Assembly (NCBI RefSeq): GCF_050624435.1
Contig: NC_134538.1
Span: forward strand, 118,008,437-118,072,436
DNA length: 64,000 nt
Origin: Tenrec ecaudatus
Taxonomy: Eukaryota > Chordata > Mammalia > Afrosoricida > Tenrecidae
Direction of reading: 5' to 3'
Part shown: in pieces, positions 22,263 to 33,479 of the stretch
How the letters are laid out: each line of letters opens with the position of its first letter
How positions within the stretch are numbered: the stretch's first letter is position 1
Program-made: the position numbers and the translations under genes
Notes under the pieces: model-generated
Told to the model about the DNA's origin: nothing
Database searches by the model: none
What the model saw: only the letters and a program-made list of their open reading frames with translations

Positions 22263-24052
22263 TGGGGGGGTGAGGCATATAATTTTTACTCTAAGACTAT
22301 GATCAGGAGGTGCATTCTGTTTGCTATAGTGACCAGTTAAAAGATAATATGTTTCAGCTATAAAACTATTTGAGGTACTAAAATGAAAAACAAAGATCAG
22401 TTAGTAAGTGATAAGATATAAAACAAACAGAAACAAAATAGAGATTAAATGAAAATGGACTTATTTCAACAAATTGGCAGAGATTTATTTGTGACTGGAT
22501 AAAGAGGTATGAACAAGATAAAAAAAAAATCTGGGCCCAATTACATGTTGTCTACAAAACAGGCACATTAATTAGAAACTAAGAGGGGACACGAAGATTG
22601 TAACTAAAATAAGAGGAAAAAATGATACCACCTAAATTCTAAATATAAGAATTCTAACTTGCCACACTAATATTAAACTTCTAAAATTCAATTTCAAAGC
22701 AAAAATTTATATAAAACCAAGATAAAAATGCTCTCCACACAATTAAGAAAGTTCTGTTCTCTGCAAGGATAAAGCAACATCTGGCGAAGTGACAGGGAGA
22801 AATTGGCAAACTCAAAGTCATGGTTGAAGTTATTAATACTATATTCTGAGTAGATGATTGCTCGACTAGACCAAAAGAAACCCATAAATATAGGTGTTTT
22901 TTAAACAATACTATTCTTTACTTTAGCCTAATTTTCTTTTATAAAACATACCTAAAAGAGCAGAGAAACCATTTCTTCATGTACATATGAAATAGACCTA
23001 ATAAGACCTTAAAATAAGTTTCAATAATTTTGAAATTGTTAAAACTGATAAATTTGTTTTTTTGATGACAAGTAAATAAATTGAAAATCAGTCATAAGAG
23101 TATAAATACTAAATTGTTTCTTAATTGATTTCTAAATGAGTGTTTCTTCTAATACAAAAATGAAGCATTTTTGAAATTTAGTTCATTTCATTCCATGTTT
23201 AAAGATTGGACCAGTATTGATCATTGGTATTTTATGAGGAAATTTAAAGGACACGGTTTTCACTGATGATTTGAAATAATTTGAGTAAAGCGTTTTCTTT
23301 AGGAGGAATTTCTATTTGAAAGTCTTACACATAGTTCCTAATTGACCACAGGATTACAAAGATTGGGCTACTGAGCAAAGTTATACATTTAGTTTAATTT
23401 CATTATTTCATACTGTAAGAGTCTCAAAAATATATCTTTTTAGGTTTTTAACCTTTCATACTGTAGCTGAAAGATTTTCAGTACACCTTTATGAGTGACT
23501 ACCTGCCTGTGTGGTTAGTAGTTGAGAATGCAATAAACATTTATCATAAGGATACAAAACACAAAAGAACACAAGAATACTTTTAGAGCTGATATAATTT
23601 AAGACATAAAATATAGGGAAGTACTATAGTAAAATAGCTTCTGAGACACGTATAATATCTGATCAGGTGGAACAAGCTTTGGCCAGGTTCTATATTCTGT
23701 TTGGGGATTCAGATCCTTGCATGTTAAATGATTTATGAAAAAAAATTAGGAGACTCCTTTTTTTTTCGCATTCACATTTACACTACAAAGTTAATAGATT
23801 TCTTTTTCTATTTTTATAGAATCTCTATTTGTAGCATCCACATTTTGATTATCTTTTTATCATAAAATTCAAGAATAATGATTTGTTCTGAATTAGATGA
23901 GAATCCAAGACCTTACAACAGATGTTTCAACAAAAATTAACTGAATTCACATTATAAGTGGAAACGAGACTATACCAGAAGCTCTTCGGAAACATTTTTC
24001 AGGAGGCAACATTTTGCCAGCATAATTGTTTAGTCTCTGTTCTTCCTTTTTC
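22263..24052. other. AT-rich DNA, nothing recognised
   Basis: About 1.8 kb of low-GC sequence without a supported gene or repeat. Confidence 0.55.
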
Positions 24053-24200
24053 TTTGACCCTCCACCAACTATCTGCCTCAGACATCATCAGTCACTATTT
24101 AGCCCAATCCTGTTGCTCTTAAATTATACAGCAGGAGAGTTCTATTTTAAGCCTTCCCTTCTCATCACGTTGTCTTACCAATAGCAACTTTCTTGTGTTT
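24053..24200 (+). repeat. Diverged direct repeat, copy 1
   Basis: Starts TTTGACCCTCCACCAA and ends GTCTTACCAATAGCAACTTTC then TTGTGTTT. It aligns end to end with 25001-25147 at roughly 75% identity by eye. The family is not recognised. Confidence 0.75.
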
Positions 24201-25000
24201 CATCCATCCGCACCCCACTGTGATGCACTGGAGAACAAAGGAAGAGTTATTACTGAGGGAACAGAATCACACAGAATAAAGTGATTTAGCAAGTATGTTA
24301 TCAGCAACAATGGGAGTTCAGCCTACAAATGTTCTTTCACTATCTTGGAACGCTTCGTGGTCTGTGGAGAGCTCAAAAATTACACTAGCAATAAAAACAA
24401 TTTAAAAGTTAAATAAGTCTTTTAATTGAACACAAAGTTAAGTACATATTTTATGTATTTTATACTTTGTATTTTTGCTTAACATAAAAAAATCTCTAAC
24501 TGTATGATTGAGTAAACATATGTACATTAACTCAAACATTTTAACATATTTTGGTAGTATTAATTTATTAGTTAATGGAGATAGCATTAAATGAAACTAC
24601 AGACCATTTAACTTGTGGTCAAGTGAAGCACTGTATGACCTTATGGAAAAAATTCAATATTTTGCACCCCGTTTTCTTCATCCATCATAAAAAAGCTTTA
24701 AAAAAATCACTCAAGTATAAAGATTTTCAGATTTAACTCTATAGGTGGTTGCTTAATTTGGGGGATTGAAAATAATACATCCTTTATTTTCAGTTTCGGT
24801 CTAGAGATAGGTTTTAGAATAGAATAATATTTCACATTTCATATAAAATAAACTCTTATTTTTCATTAAAACAGCTGCTTCAAACAAATAATGATGAATT
24901 TGTATAAATACTGATTTTTTAACTGTATAGAATTTTTTAAAATTTCAAGAGGAGAATTGAAGTTAGGTATCTTTCTATAATGTTTGCTGAATATTTATCC

Positions 25001-25147
25001 TTTGATCCTCCATCAAAGACCGTCCTTAATTATCATCAGTCCCTATTCAGTCCAATAGCATTACTCTTATGTTACACAGCAAGAAAATCTTATTTAAAAC
25101 CTCCACTTTTATCATTTTGTCTTACCAATAGCAACTCTCTTGTGTTT
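25001..25147 (+). repeat. Diverged direct repeat, copy 2
   Basis: Starts TTTGATCCTCCATCAA and ends TGTCTTACCAATAGCAACTC then TCTTGTGTTT. It lies 948 bases after copy 1 in the same orientation, with a decayed mariner beginning just after it. Confidence 0.75.
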
Positions 25148-25169
25148 TAAACCTCATAAATATATGAGA

Positions 25170-25860
25170 TTGAGTCATAAAGTATTGCTACAAAAAATCT
25201 TACACATCTTAATGAAACAAAAATAGCAAAAGTGTGGAACTATTGTTTCTGCATATATGTTTCAGTGATATCAATACATATCCAAAAACAATTATTTCCA
25301 GCTCTCTAATCCTTCCTTAAGAATTCTACCCTCTGCTATGCTCATTGCATCCAAATGGCAGTCTTGGCATTCTTAAGGAACTAAAACTGTATTACTTTTA
25401 AATGTACTTTGAGGTTGGGGAACAGAAAGCAATTTTGAGGTGCAATAACAGGACTCTAGGGTGGATAGGATAAGGACTCCCCCACCCAATTTTATAGGCT
25501 AGTCCTTGTTACCATTGAAAAATGAATAAGTACATTGTTGTGATGCAAAAATCATTCATGGTGGCAATTTCCATACCAAGGCAGCCTGCACTGTTCTTAA
25601 AACTTCTTCATAGCAAGCCTTCATGGTCATTGTGTATTTTTTAATGAAAATGAATCATGATTACACCTTAGAATCCCAAAAATAATTGCCATAACCTTCT
25701 GAGCACGCCAATTGGCTTTGAGTTTTACTTACCCAAATCTACTTGAAAATCTTCTGCTTTGATTGGATCTTTTTGGAAGGAATCTTAACCTGACTGAAAA
25801 GTGTATTACTAAGAGAACTTGTCTACAGCCACCACTAATCACAGAGCCATGTTTAAATGG
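25170..25860 (-). pseudogene. Highly decayed Tc1/mariner transposase
   Basis: The minus-strand translation, with many stops, recovers the mariner C-terminus: SPVIAPQNCFLFPNLKVHLK corresponds to the PYSPDLAPCDFFLFPKLK region with the third catalytic aspartate lost. CIDITETYMQK matches the usual C-terminal CIDLxGDYVEK-like end. Upstream, MNDFCITTM sits where HHDNAPAH belongs. It is a different family from the mariner at 39401-40290. Terminal repeats were not found. Confidence 0.65.
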
Positions 25861-26690
25861 AATAAAAATAAATAAATGAACCTGTGCTTGTATGAACTAG
25901 AACACTAGTAGCAATACTTTTTATTTATCCTCATATGATTATAACATCATATAATTGTGATAGATTAGTAGTATGCTAACTACCAAATATATATAAGTAT
26001 ATATATATATATAATACTAATAATGAATAAGAATGAAAAGACACCCAACAATAATAAAAAAGACAGGGACGAAATTTCTGTCGTGGAACCAGTAAGAGAT
26101 ACTTGCACCCAGAACAAATTCAGGTCGCATCTACAGGGTGGTCAACTGGCCAAGTGTCAAGTTGGATCCAGCATATTCAATATTACAATGGTCTTTGCCT
26201 GATAGTGAGCTGATTGAGACTCTTGCCTGTGGTTAGAGAAGATCTTCCAGTGGCTGTCTGACCAGATCCTCTGAAGATGGGTCTTGGACTCTCCCCATCC
26301 CACATAACCCTCCACAGATTGGGTGTTCCTAAGTGTTTCTCTGATGCTTTTATTCATCATCAAATATGATGCCATAATCAAATTTTGTAGTTGTCATCTT
26401 TGGATCACACAAGCTTGTGTGCTTCATCTGTGTGGACTTAGTTGACGCCTCCTATAGATGGCTGCTTATTTCAATAAGCCTTTAAGACCCCAGACACTAT
26501 TCCAATTGATAGCCAGGCACCATCTGCTTTCTTCACACTTTGCTGTAACATCCATCCTTCTCTTCAGTGATCATTTCATGAAGGTGAGTATCCAACAGGG
26601 TCATGATGTAAGAACTGATTATTTTTAAGTTGAGGCTAGGATTTAGTGCAAGCCCTAAACCCATTCTTGGATCCATGCCTTTATTTATTG

Positions 26691-26711
26691 TTTGTTTGTT
26701 TGTTTGTTTGT
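26691..26711. repeat. (TTTG)n microsatellite
   Basis: Five tandem GTTT units. Confidence 0.85.
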
Positions 26712-26967
26712 ATAATTGATTGTTTTTCTTCTTGAGAAATTCTTTGCCTATCTGGGCTTCTTCCCTTTCCATATGAAGCTGGTAATCATTTTGTCCATTT
26801 CTTTGAAGAATGATACTGGAATTTGGATCGGGATTACATTGAATTTGTAGGTTGCTTTATTTAGGTAGCATTGACATTTTCACTATGTTGAGTCTTCCAC
26901 AAACACATAACTTTCTTTATTCATTTTGGTCTCCTGTAGTAATATTCTGTAGTTTCTTCATACCGGT

Positions 26968-26974
26968 CTTTGTT

Positions 26975-27025
<51 letters not shown>

Positions 27026-27046
27026 TGGGGGGGTGGTGGTGGTGGT
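26968..27046. repeat. (TTTG)n/(GT)n/(GGT)n compound microsatellite
   Basis: About 25 GT units preceded by TTTG units and followed by a G-run and GGT units. It lies inside inverted L1 ORF2 and creates artefactual Cys-Val open frames. Confidence 0.95.
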
Positions 27047-27262
27047 TAGGTTTATTCCTAGGTATATCAGCTTTTACATGGCTTTGATATCCTCTTCTGT
27101 GTTTCCATCACTGGTCTTTAGGAATCTGATTGTTTTCTGCTTGCCAATTCTGTATCCTGCTACTCTACGAAATGCTTATTGTTTCCAGCATTCCTACTGT
27201 GGCGACCTTAGGATCCTCAGTATATAAGATTATATCGTCTGCAAATAGTGAAAGTTTCACTA

Positions 27263-27780
27263 CTTTTTTTAATAAATGATTTTATTGGGGGCTCCTACAG
27301 CTCTTATATCAGTCCATACATCAATTGTACCATACACATTTCTACATATGCTGCCATCATTATTTTCAAAACACTTTATTTCTACTTGAGCCCTTGCTCT
27401 CAGCTCCTCTTTTTTCCCCTCCCTCCCTCCCTACTCTCCCAGCCTCATGAAACCTTGATAAATTATAATTTATAAATTACATATTTTACACTGTCTCCTG
27501 CCTCCTTTCTGTTGTTCATCCCCCTGGGTGAGGAGTAGTGGTATTGTTAACATGTTGATCATTGTGATTGGTTTGATTGGTTCCCCCTCTCTCCCTTCTC
27601 CCCCCAACTTCCCCCTACTCTCAAGGTATCACTACTCCCATTGTTGTTCCTGAGGGGGTTATCTGTCCTGGATTCTGTATGTTGAGAGCTCTTATCTGTA
27701 CCAGTGTATATGCTCCAGTCTAGACCTATTAGTAAGGTTAGAACTGGGCTCATGATAGTGGGGTGGGAGGAAGCATTAAA
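27263..27780 (-). mobile_element. L1 3'UTR, inverted, 5'-truncated
   Basis: Starts with the inverted terminus AAATGATTTTATTGGGGGCT and runs through the C-rich tract (CCCTCCCTCCCTACTC) and ATCTGTACCAGTGTATATGC, matching the end of the L1 at 2571-9732. It follows directly on older L1 RT sequence, so it is probably nested in it. Confidence 0.85.
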
Positions 27781-27789
27781 GAGCTAGGG

Positions 27790-27981
27790 CAGTGGTTATC
27801 AACCTTCCTAATGTCACAACCCTTTAATACAATCCCTCATATTGTAGTGACCCCCCAACTATAAAATTATTTTCATTGCTACTTCATAACTGTAATTTTG
27901 TTACTGTTATGAATTGGGTGATCCCTGTTGAAAGGTCATTCGACCCCAAAGGGGTCATGACCCACAGTTTGAGAACAGCTG
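27790..27981. mobile_element. SPIN-like hAT MITE, second copy
   Basis: 192 bp with ends CAGTGGTTATCAACCT and inverted CAGCTGTTCTCAAACT, and an interior like the copy at 15602-15801 (GACCCCAAAGGGGTCATGAC). Flanking octamers AGCTAGGG and TTCTAGAG agree at only 5 of 8, so the duplication is degraded or the edges were altered. It abuts an inverted L1 3'UTR. Confidence 0.8.
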
Positions 27982-28324
27982 TTCTAGAGTAAAGAAGATG
28001 CCAGAGCAGACCCATCAAAAAGGCCATAACACATACTATCCCACCTTGGAGGTGCCACTTTCAAGGACAGTGGAGCACCCTGTTTAAAGCAAAGCTGGGG
28101 CGATAATTTGCAAGTGAAACATGATGAGGAAGAGCACTATTCTCTATAATTCAACTATATGTATACTTTACATTAAAGATATTCTGTGGAACAGCCTAAA
28201 ATTTAGACATATCCAGGACCCACATATATCAAAGTGGATGTATTCCCTTTGTCAGAAATCTTGTGAGTCCCTTGGGAATTTGTACTACTTGTTTTTCCAA
28301 TTCTTGTATCTTCAGGCTTAGGAT

Positions 28325-28512
28325 TCACATTGAGCTGCTTCCCAAAGATCAGCAATTCAAAACCACGCGCCACTCTTCTGGAGGAAGACTTTCCTCCTGG
28401 AAAGAGTTGCACTCTCAGGGACCCGCAAGGCCGATACTTCCCCTTGTAGAAGGTCACTGTGAGTTGGAAGATGAAGTGTTCCATGAGTCAGAATTGACGG
28501 ATGGCAGTGAGT
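28325..28512 (+). mobile_element. AfroSINE
   Basis: TTCAAAACCACGCGCC box B region and the tail CCATGAGTCAGAATTGACGG followed by ATGGCAGTGAGTGGG. Confidence 0.8.
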
Positions 28513-29177
28513 GGGCCACAGCAATTTCCACTGGATGATAAATGACGGGTGGTGCCTGGGAAGTTTGGAATCATTGTTCCACAAAAGCATTGTTTCACCA
28601 TCCTGGCAGGATACATTAACACAAATCATTAGTAGTAAATAGGTTTTATGTTTCAAAAAATGGACACAGAAGCACAGAAGCATGTCTTTGGTATGTGGGC
28701 AATCCAGTGGGATGTGTTGGCACTCCTTAACACAATTTTGAAGGTAAATGGAAAAGTGTGGAACCATGAACTTGGAGAAGCATGGCAACTACATTCCCAG
28801 AAGCCACTGGACACAAGGAAGTTACCAATTAATAAGGAGTTTTAATTTTGAAGAATTAGAGGAGGACAGATATGATACTCAGTTGAAGACCCATGACTTA
28901 CAATGGGATGGGAGGTAATTTGTCTCAATCATTTTTTAAAGTTAAGCTCTTCTAAGTTTACCTGAGAAAGAAAGGCGCACTAGATCCAAGTTGTAAAAGA
29001 CAAAGAAAAAAAAGTCCAAGATAGTTGATGTTCTGTTGGTACCCCTTTTAAAGATTATTTCCGTTCAACGTCCCCACGCTCCTGCCCCTTCTTAGGAGAC
29101 CATAGTCAAGGGGAGATCACTGAAAGGCACAAAGGGATGATCATCTCACCTCAACTGAGGACAAATTCAAAGACCCT
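28513..29177. other. Unannotated intergenic DNA
   Basis: No supported gene. The frames at 28357-28845 overlap the SINE and lack motifs. Confidence 0.45.
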
Positions 29178-30185
29178 TTGCTGCTGCCAAGTGCCCTCCA
29201 GTTGGTTCTGACTCCTCCCAACTCTACATCAAACAGAAGGATGGCACCGCCAGGGCCTGCATCCTCATCCGCACAACGGTCCCTGGGTTCGAGCCATGGT
29301 GGCAATCGCTGTGTCGACCTATCTCAGAGGGCCTTCCGCTTTTTCCTGCCCCATCCCCTTCACCAAGCATGATGTCTCTCTCCAGACCCTGGTCTCTCCT
29401 GATAACGAGTTCAAAGAACATGAGCTGAAGCCTAGATAGCCTTGTCGCTAAGGAGCCTTCTGGCTGACCTTCCTCCCAAACAGATACATTTGTTTTCTTG
29501 GCACTCCATGGTACTTTCAATATTCTTCACCAACACCATAGTTCAAATACATCAATTTTTTTGTTCTGTCTTCCTTACTCAATGTCCAACTTACACATTC
29601 AAAAGGAGCAACTGTAATACCATGGCTTGGGTCAGGTACACCTTAGGCCTCCAAGTAACATCCTTGCGTTTCAAAACTTTAAAGAGGTCTCATGAGGCAG
29701 ATTTATTTAATGTTATGTATTGCTTGATCTCTTCACTGCTGCATTAATTGTGGAACCAAGAAAGATAAAATCCTTGACAACTTCATTCTTTGCTCCATGT
29801 GTCATGATGTTAGCATTTAGTCTAGTTGTGAGCATCTGGGACATCTTCACATTGAATCATAATCCATACTGAAGGCTAGAATCTTGATCTTCATGCACAG
29901 CTTCCTCACTTTCAGTGAACATGGTTGTGTCATCTGTATATCTCAAGTTGTTAACTAACCTTTCTCCAATCCTGATACCCATTCTTCTTTATATAAGCCA
30001 GCTTCTCTGATTATTTGCTGAGCATACCGATTGAACAAGTATGATTAGAGGATGCATCCTTGATGTACACCTTTGCTGATTTTAAACTACGCAATATTCC
30101 TTTGTTCTGCTTACACACTGTTTCTTGATCTATATATAGGTTCCATTGTAGCTCCACATTTACTCACTAAATGATTGTTAATGAA
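29178..30185 (-). mobile_element. RTE (BovB-like) LINE, inverted
   Basis: The 3' end lies at the left (CCAAGTGCCCTCCAGTTGGT). Moving right on the minus strand it includes AAGCATGATG..., CATGGCTTGGGTCAGGTAC and the RT region, where LRYTDDTTMF shows the catalytic motif as YTDD. Several stops break the frame. 5'-truncated. Confidence 0.85.
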
Positions 30186-30649
30186 TTAACTTGAATTGAC
30201 ACATACAAATTTCAAATCAGGATTGAACACAAATATATGTTGCCTTTAAGCTCGAAATTCTAATAAAGAATTACTACAAAATCATAAATTTTTTTATTAA
30301 GCAAAAATATCAAAATGTGAAGCTTTTGTTTTTCAATATATCCTCCATATTAAAACACTTCTCAAGTACTGTTTCTGTCGCTCTGGCCTTTCCCCTAAAT
30401 AATTCTGTATCAAAACATCTGCTTGAACCTCCAGGGAAATAAATCATATTTCTTTTAAGTTTATTTGAGCGGAGGCAACAAAATGAAATCTGAATTGGCC
30501 AGATCAGTGTTGCAGGCCGATGAAGGCTTCCAATGAACTTTCTGTAGAGCATCCCCTGTTATCTGGAAGAAGGAGCACACGTGCTGTCGGGATTTGGGGG
30601 GAAACTCCTTGGTACAACGATCTTGTCCTTCTCATCAGAGCAGTTTTCC
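30186..30649. other. Unannotated intergenic DNA
   Basis: Nothing recognised; short minus frame 30310-30552 only. Confidence 0.4.
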
Positions 30650-30900
30650 ATTTTATTTTTTTTAAAACAATTTATTTTGAATATCCTTCACAAATCAGAC
30701 AATTGTGAATCAGGCTTATTAAGAAAGGCTGCACAATCATCACCACCATTTTAGAACATTCACTTCCTCCTGTTACTCATTGTTATCAACTCCCTCTTTA
30801 GTGCTCTGTTTTCTTCCTCACAATTTCAAATGATCATTCTCTCTGGGTACTTTGAGGACATTTGTTAAGTTTCCCTCTAAAATATCTATCTTAGCCTTGT
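30650..30900 (-). mobile_element. Old L1 3' end, inverted
   Basis: Poly-T start TTTTTTTTAAAACAATTTAT and the L1-like ATCATCACCACCATTTTAGA followed by ACATTCACTTCC. Confidence 0.55.
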
Positions 30901-31104
30901 GAGCTGACTTGTCTAACTTGAGTTAACTGACTGGCAGATCCCCTTGGAAACCACTGTTTAGAAAGGACCGTCTTTTGTAGACTGCCAAATATGTCACTGA
31001 GAAAAATGTCTGTAGCAATTCACTGATTACAGAGACATGTTAAAACACATTGCTATTTTTAATCAACCGGTATATGTGTGGACTAGATCAGAGTGGAAAT
31101 ATGG

Positions 31105-31165
31105 TTTTACTTACCGTTAAGTGGGAATTGACTCATTGGAAGTGAGGTTGGGTTTGGTGTGTAGA
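31105..31165 (+). mobile_element. AfroSINE tail fragment
   Basis: GGGAATTGACTCATTGGAAG then TGAGGTTGGGTTTGG is the SINE 3' tail. A second SINE follows immediately. Confidence 0.6.
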
Positions 31166-31174
31166 CATGTCTTT

Positions 31175-31335
31175 GAGCCCTGGTGGCCATGAGTTAAGGT
31201 TGGAGCCTCAAACCCACCAACTGCTCTGCAGGAGAAGGATGGAGCCATCTGTCTGTTAAGATTTGCAGTCCAGAAACCCTAAGGAGCACTCTGCCCTCCA
31301 GGCTTGCCCGGAGCTGGAACTGATGAGATGGCTGT
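31175..31335 (+). mobile_element. AfroSINE
   Basis: GAGCCCTGGTGGCCATGAGT head, CTCAAACCCACCAACTGCTC box B region and GCAGGAGAAGGATGGAGCC. The tail runs into a minisatellite. Confidence 0.8.
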
Positions 31336-31337
31336 GG

Positions 31338-31507
31338 TTTTATGTGTACTCTGTGCATTTTTATGTATACTCTATGTATCGTTATGTATACTCTGTATTT
31401 TATGTATACTCTATGTATTTTTACGTGTGTTTTATGTATTTTTATGTATACTCTATGTATCTTTATGTATACTCTATGTATTTTCATGTATACTCTATGT
31501 ATTTTTT
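31338..31507. repeat. 21-bp minisatellite
   Basis: About eight units of TTTTTATGTATACTCTATGT plus one base. Because 21 is a multiple of three, all plus frames stay open and yield a repetitive YVYSMYF/MYTLCIF pattern (31263-31660). It is not a gene. Confidence 0.9.
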
Positions 31508-31654
31508 CCCTTGTCAGTTGTCATGACATTAGGTAGAACTGGGGAGATCCTTCACCCTGAAGGTGTGCTCACTTGGAGGACTTCTGTAGTGTGTCTCTTT
31601 TCAGTGACCAGGTTACTCCTCCAGACCAGCAGGCTTCTCCAGTGTCGTGGGCAG

Positions 31655-31785
31655 GTTTGAGCTTTTTTTAGAGTGTTTTTGGTACATAATCCTTATATCA
31701 TACAACTCAATAGTTCAGTCAGTTCTAGAAGTGTACAATTATTACCCCAATCAATTTTAGAACATTTTCTCTTTTTTGGTTTTTT
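31655..31785 (-). mobile_element. Old L1 3' end, inverted
   Basis: GTGTACAATTATTACCCCAA and CAATTTTAGAACATTTTCTC are typical L1 3' end phrases in inverted orientation. Confidence 0.6.
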
Positions 31786-32690
31786 AACATTTTATTAGGG
31801 GCTCATACAAATCTTATCACAATCCATACATGCATCAATTGTATAAAGCACATCTGTACATTCTTTGCCCTAATCATTTTCAAAGCATTTGCTCTCCACT
31901 TAAGCCCTTTGCATCAAGTCCTCTTTTTCCCCCTCCCTCATGATCCCTTGATACTTTATAAATTATTATTTTGTCATATATTGCCCTGTCCAGCATTTCC
32001 CTTCACCCCCTTTTCTGTTCTTTTAATGGTTAAATTGCTTTTAAAATGAGTGTGTAATCACAATCAGTTCTAGTGCTCCCTCCCCACATACCTCCCCCTG
32101 CCCTAGAAACCCTTGCATCAGTTCTGATCTCTACTTATCTTCCACTTCTGTGCTTCACAAATGAGAAAAAACCCAACAGAAGGAATAAAAAAACAGAATC
32201 AAATTAAATGGTAAGGATAAAATAATAAGAATATAATGATTAAAATAGAAATAATGAATAAGAAAGAAAAGACCACCATCAGTATTTAAAAGGCCAAGGA
32301 AGAAATTTTGTTGTGGAACAAGCAGGAAATTCTTGTACCTAGAACAATTTTAAGTTGGGTCAAGAGAGAGGTTAACTGACCAAGTATCAAGTTCAGGTCC
32401 ATAAAATCACAATTACAATGATCTCTATGCGATAGTAGAGCTGTTAGAGACCCTTGCCTGTGGCTAGAGGGTATCTGTAAAGTGGGTATTTACAATTTAA
32501 GCTCTGATCCTTACCCCATTGTCATATTTGAATATTGTTATTGTCATCTTTGGATCACACAAGCTGATGTACTTCCATGTAGACTTAGTTGACTCCTCAC
32601 TTAGATAGCTATTTATTTTCATACAAACCTTTCCGATCTGAGGCACTATTGCAATTGATAGTCGGGCAACACCTTCTTAAGTAACTGGTC
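31786..32690 (-). mobile_element. L1 3'UTR, inverted, older variant
   Basis: Begins AACATTTTATTAGGGGCTCA (shared L1 terminus) and continues through ATCTTTGGATCACACAAGCT, also present at 26395. It lacks the exact 250-bp duplicated block seen in the L1 at 2571 and thus appears to be a different subfamily with the same end. Confidence 0.75.
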
Positions 32691-33289
32691 TTCAAAACCA
32701 TAGACCACGTCCCCATCACCAACTCCCCTCGTGTACTTCAGTTAGTGATGTTCAGGTGCCAGGAGGGTCCCAAGTAGCACACTTCGATGGGCGGTTTTAC
32801 AGTTGAGTACCTCTGTTGAAATATTACCCCATGAACAGCTTTCTCAAGGAACTGAGAGGCTGAGCTATCTGAAGGAAAGATTTCTTACAAGTTGAACCAA
32901 CAGCACATCCTTTTTTCAGTGAATCCTTGCCACTAGGCTCTACGGCCAAGGCAACTCTTAGTGAGCTCTTCAGGTCAGCCCCACAGGTAGGACTGGCTGC
33001 TCCTCAGAGTTCTCTTTACTCCACACTGGACGAGCTTGCTGCTCCAATTCCCCCTTACATTTTAATTTTCTACATTAAATTCTTCCTATTCAATTTATGA
33101 GTAGTTTTGTCTCTCAGTTACACTCTGTTGGATTCATTGTACAAAACCTGTGTGGTGGTGAAGTAAACTTTATGTGCATAGACATTGGTATTATCTGCTT
33201 GGCAGAAGCTTGGGAAACAGAGGCCCTATTATAAGATATAGCATACTGATTTCCCTTGTAATTGTTATTTAACCAATTTTACTGATAAT
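32691..33289. other. Unannotated intergenic DNA
   Basis: Nothing supported; 32700-33060 is slightly GC-richer. Confidence 0.4.
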
Positions 33290-33478
33290 AAATAATACCT
33301 TGTGGCCATCAAGTTGATGCTGACTCATAGCGACTCCCCACCCCTCCTTACAGGTTTCTGACAGTCACTGCTGATGGAAGTGGAAGGCTCTGTCTCTCTC
33401 CCCCAGGGAGGCTGCTGGCTTCAAATGCCAACCTTGCGCATCACAGCCTAATGTGGAAGCACTACACCACCGGGACTC
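33290..33478 (-). mobile_element. AfroSINE
   Basis: GATGCTGACTCATAGCGACT (inverted tail), GGCTTCAAATGCCAACC box B, and inverted head ACTACACCACCGGGACTC. Confidence 0.85.
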
Positions 33479-33479
33479 A

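Larger units (their letters stand above)
26005..27255 (-). mobile_element. Old L1, inverted: RT segment joined to 3'UTR
   Basis: On the minus strand, from the right, ORF2 gives LFADDIILYTEDPKVA; FADD is the RT catalytic motif at 27234-27245. Further on come KLIYLGINLT, KFNVIPIQIPVSFFKEMDK and FIWKGKKPR. It then passes directly to 3'UTR-type sequence (about 26640 down to 26005) shared with 31786-32690, skipping the C-terminal third of ORF2. A GT-rich run interrupts the ORF. Inactive. Confidence 0.75.

Noticed and set aside
24053..25147. Direct repeats considered as LTRs of a small retroelement
   Set aside because: No TG...CA ends, primer-binding site or target duplication seen. Reported only as an unexplained repeat.
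26968..27049. Cys-Val-rich open frames
   Set aside because: They are translations of a (GT)n microsatellite inside inverted L1 ORF2.
31194..31660. Repetitive tyrosine-rich proteins of up to 118 residues
   Set aside because: A 21-bp minisatellite keeps every frame open; there is no start context, exon structure or domain.
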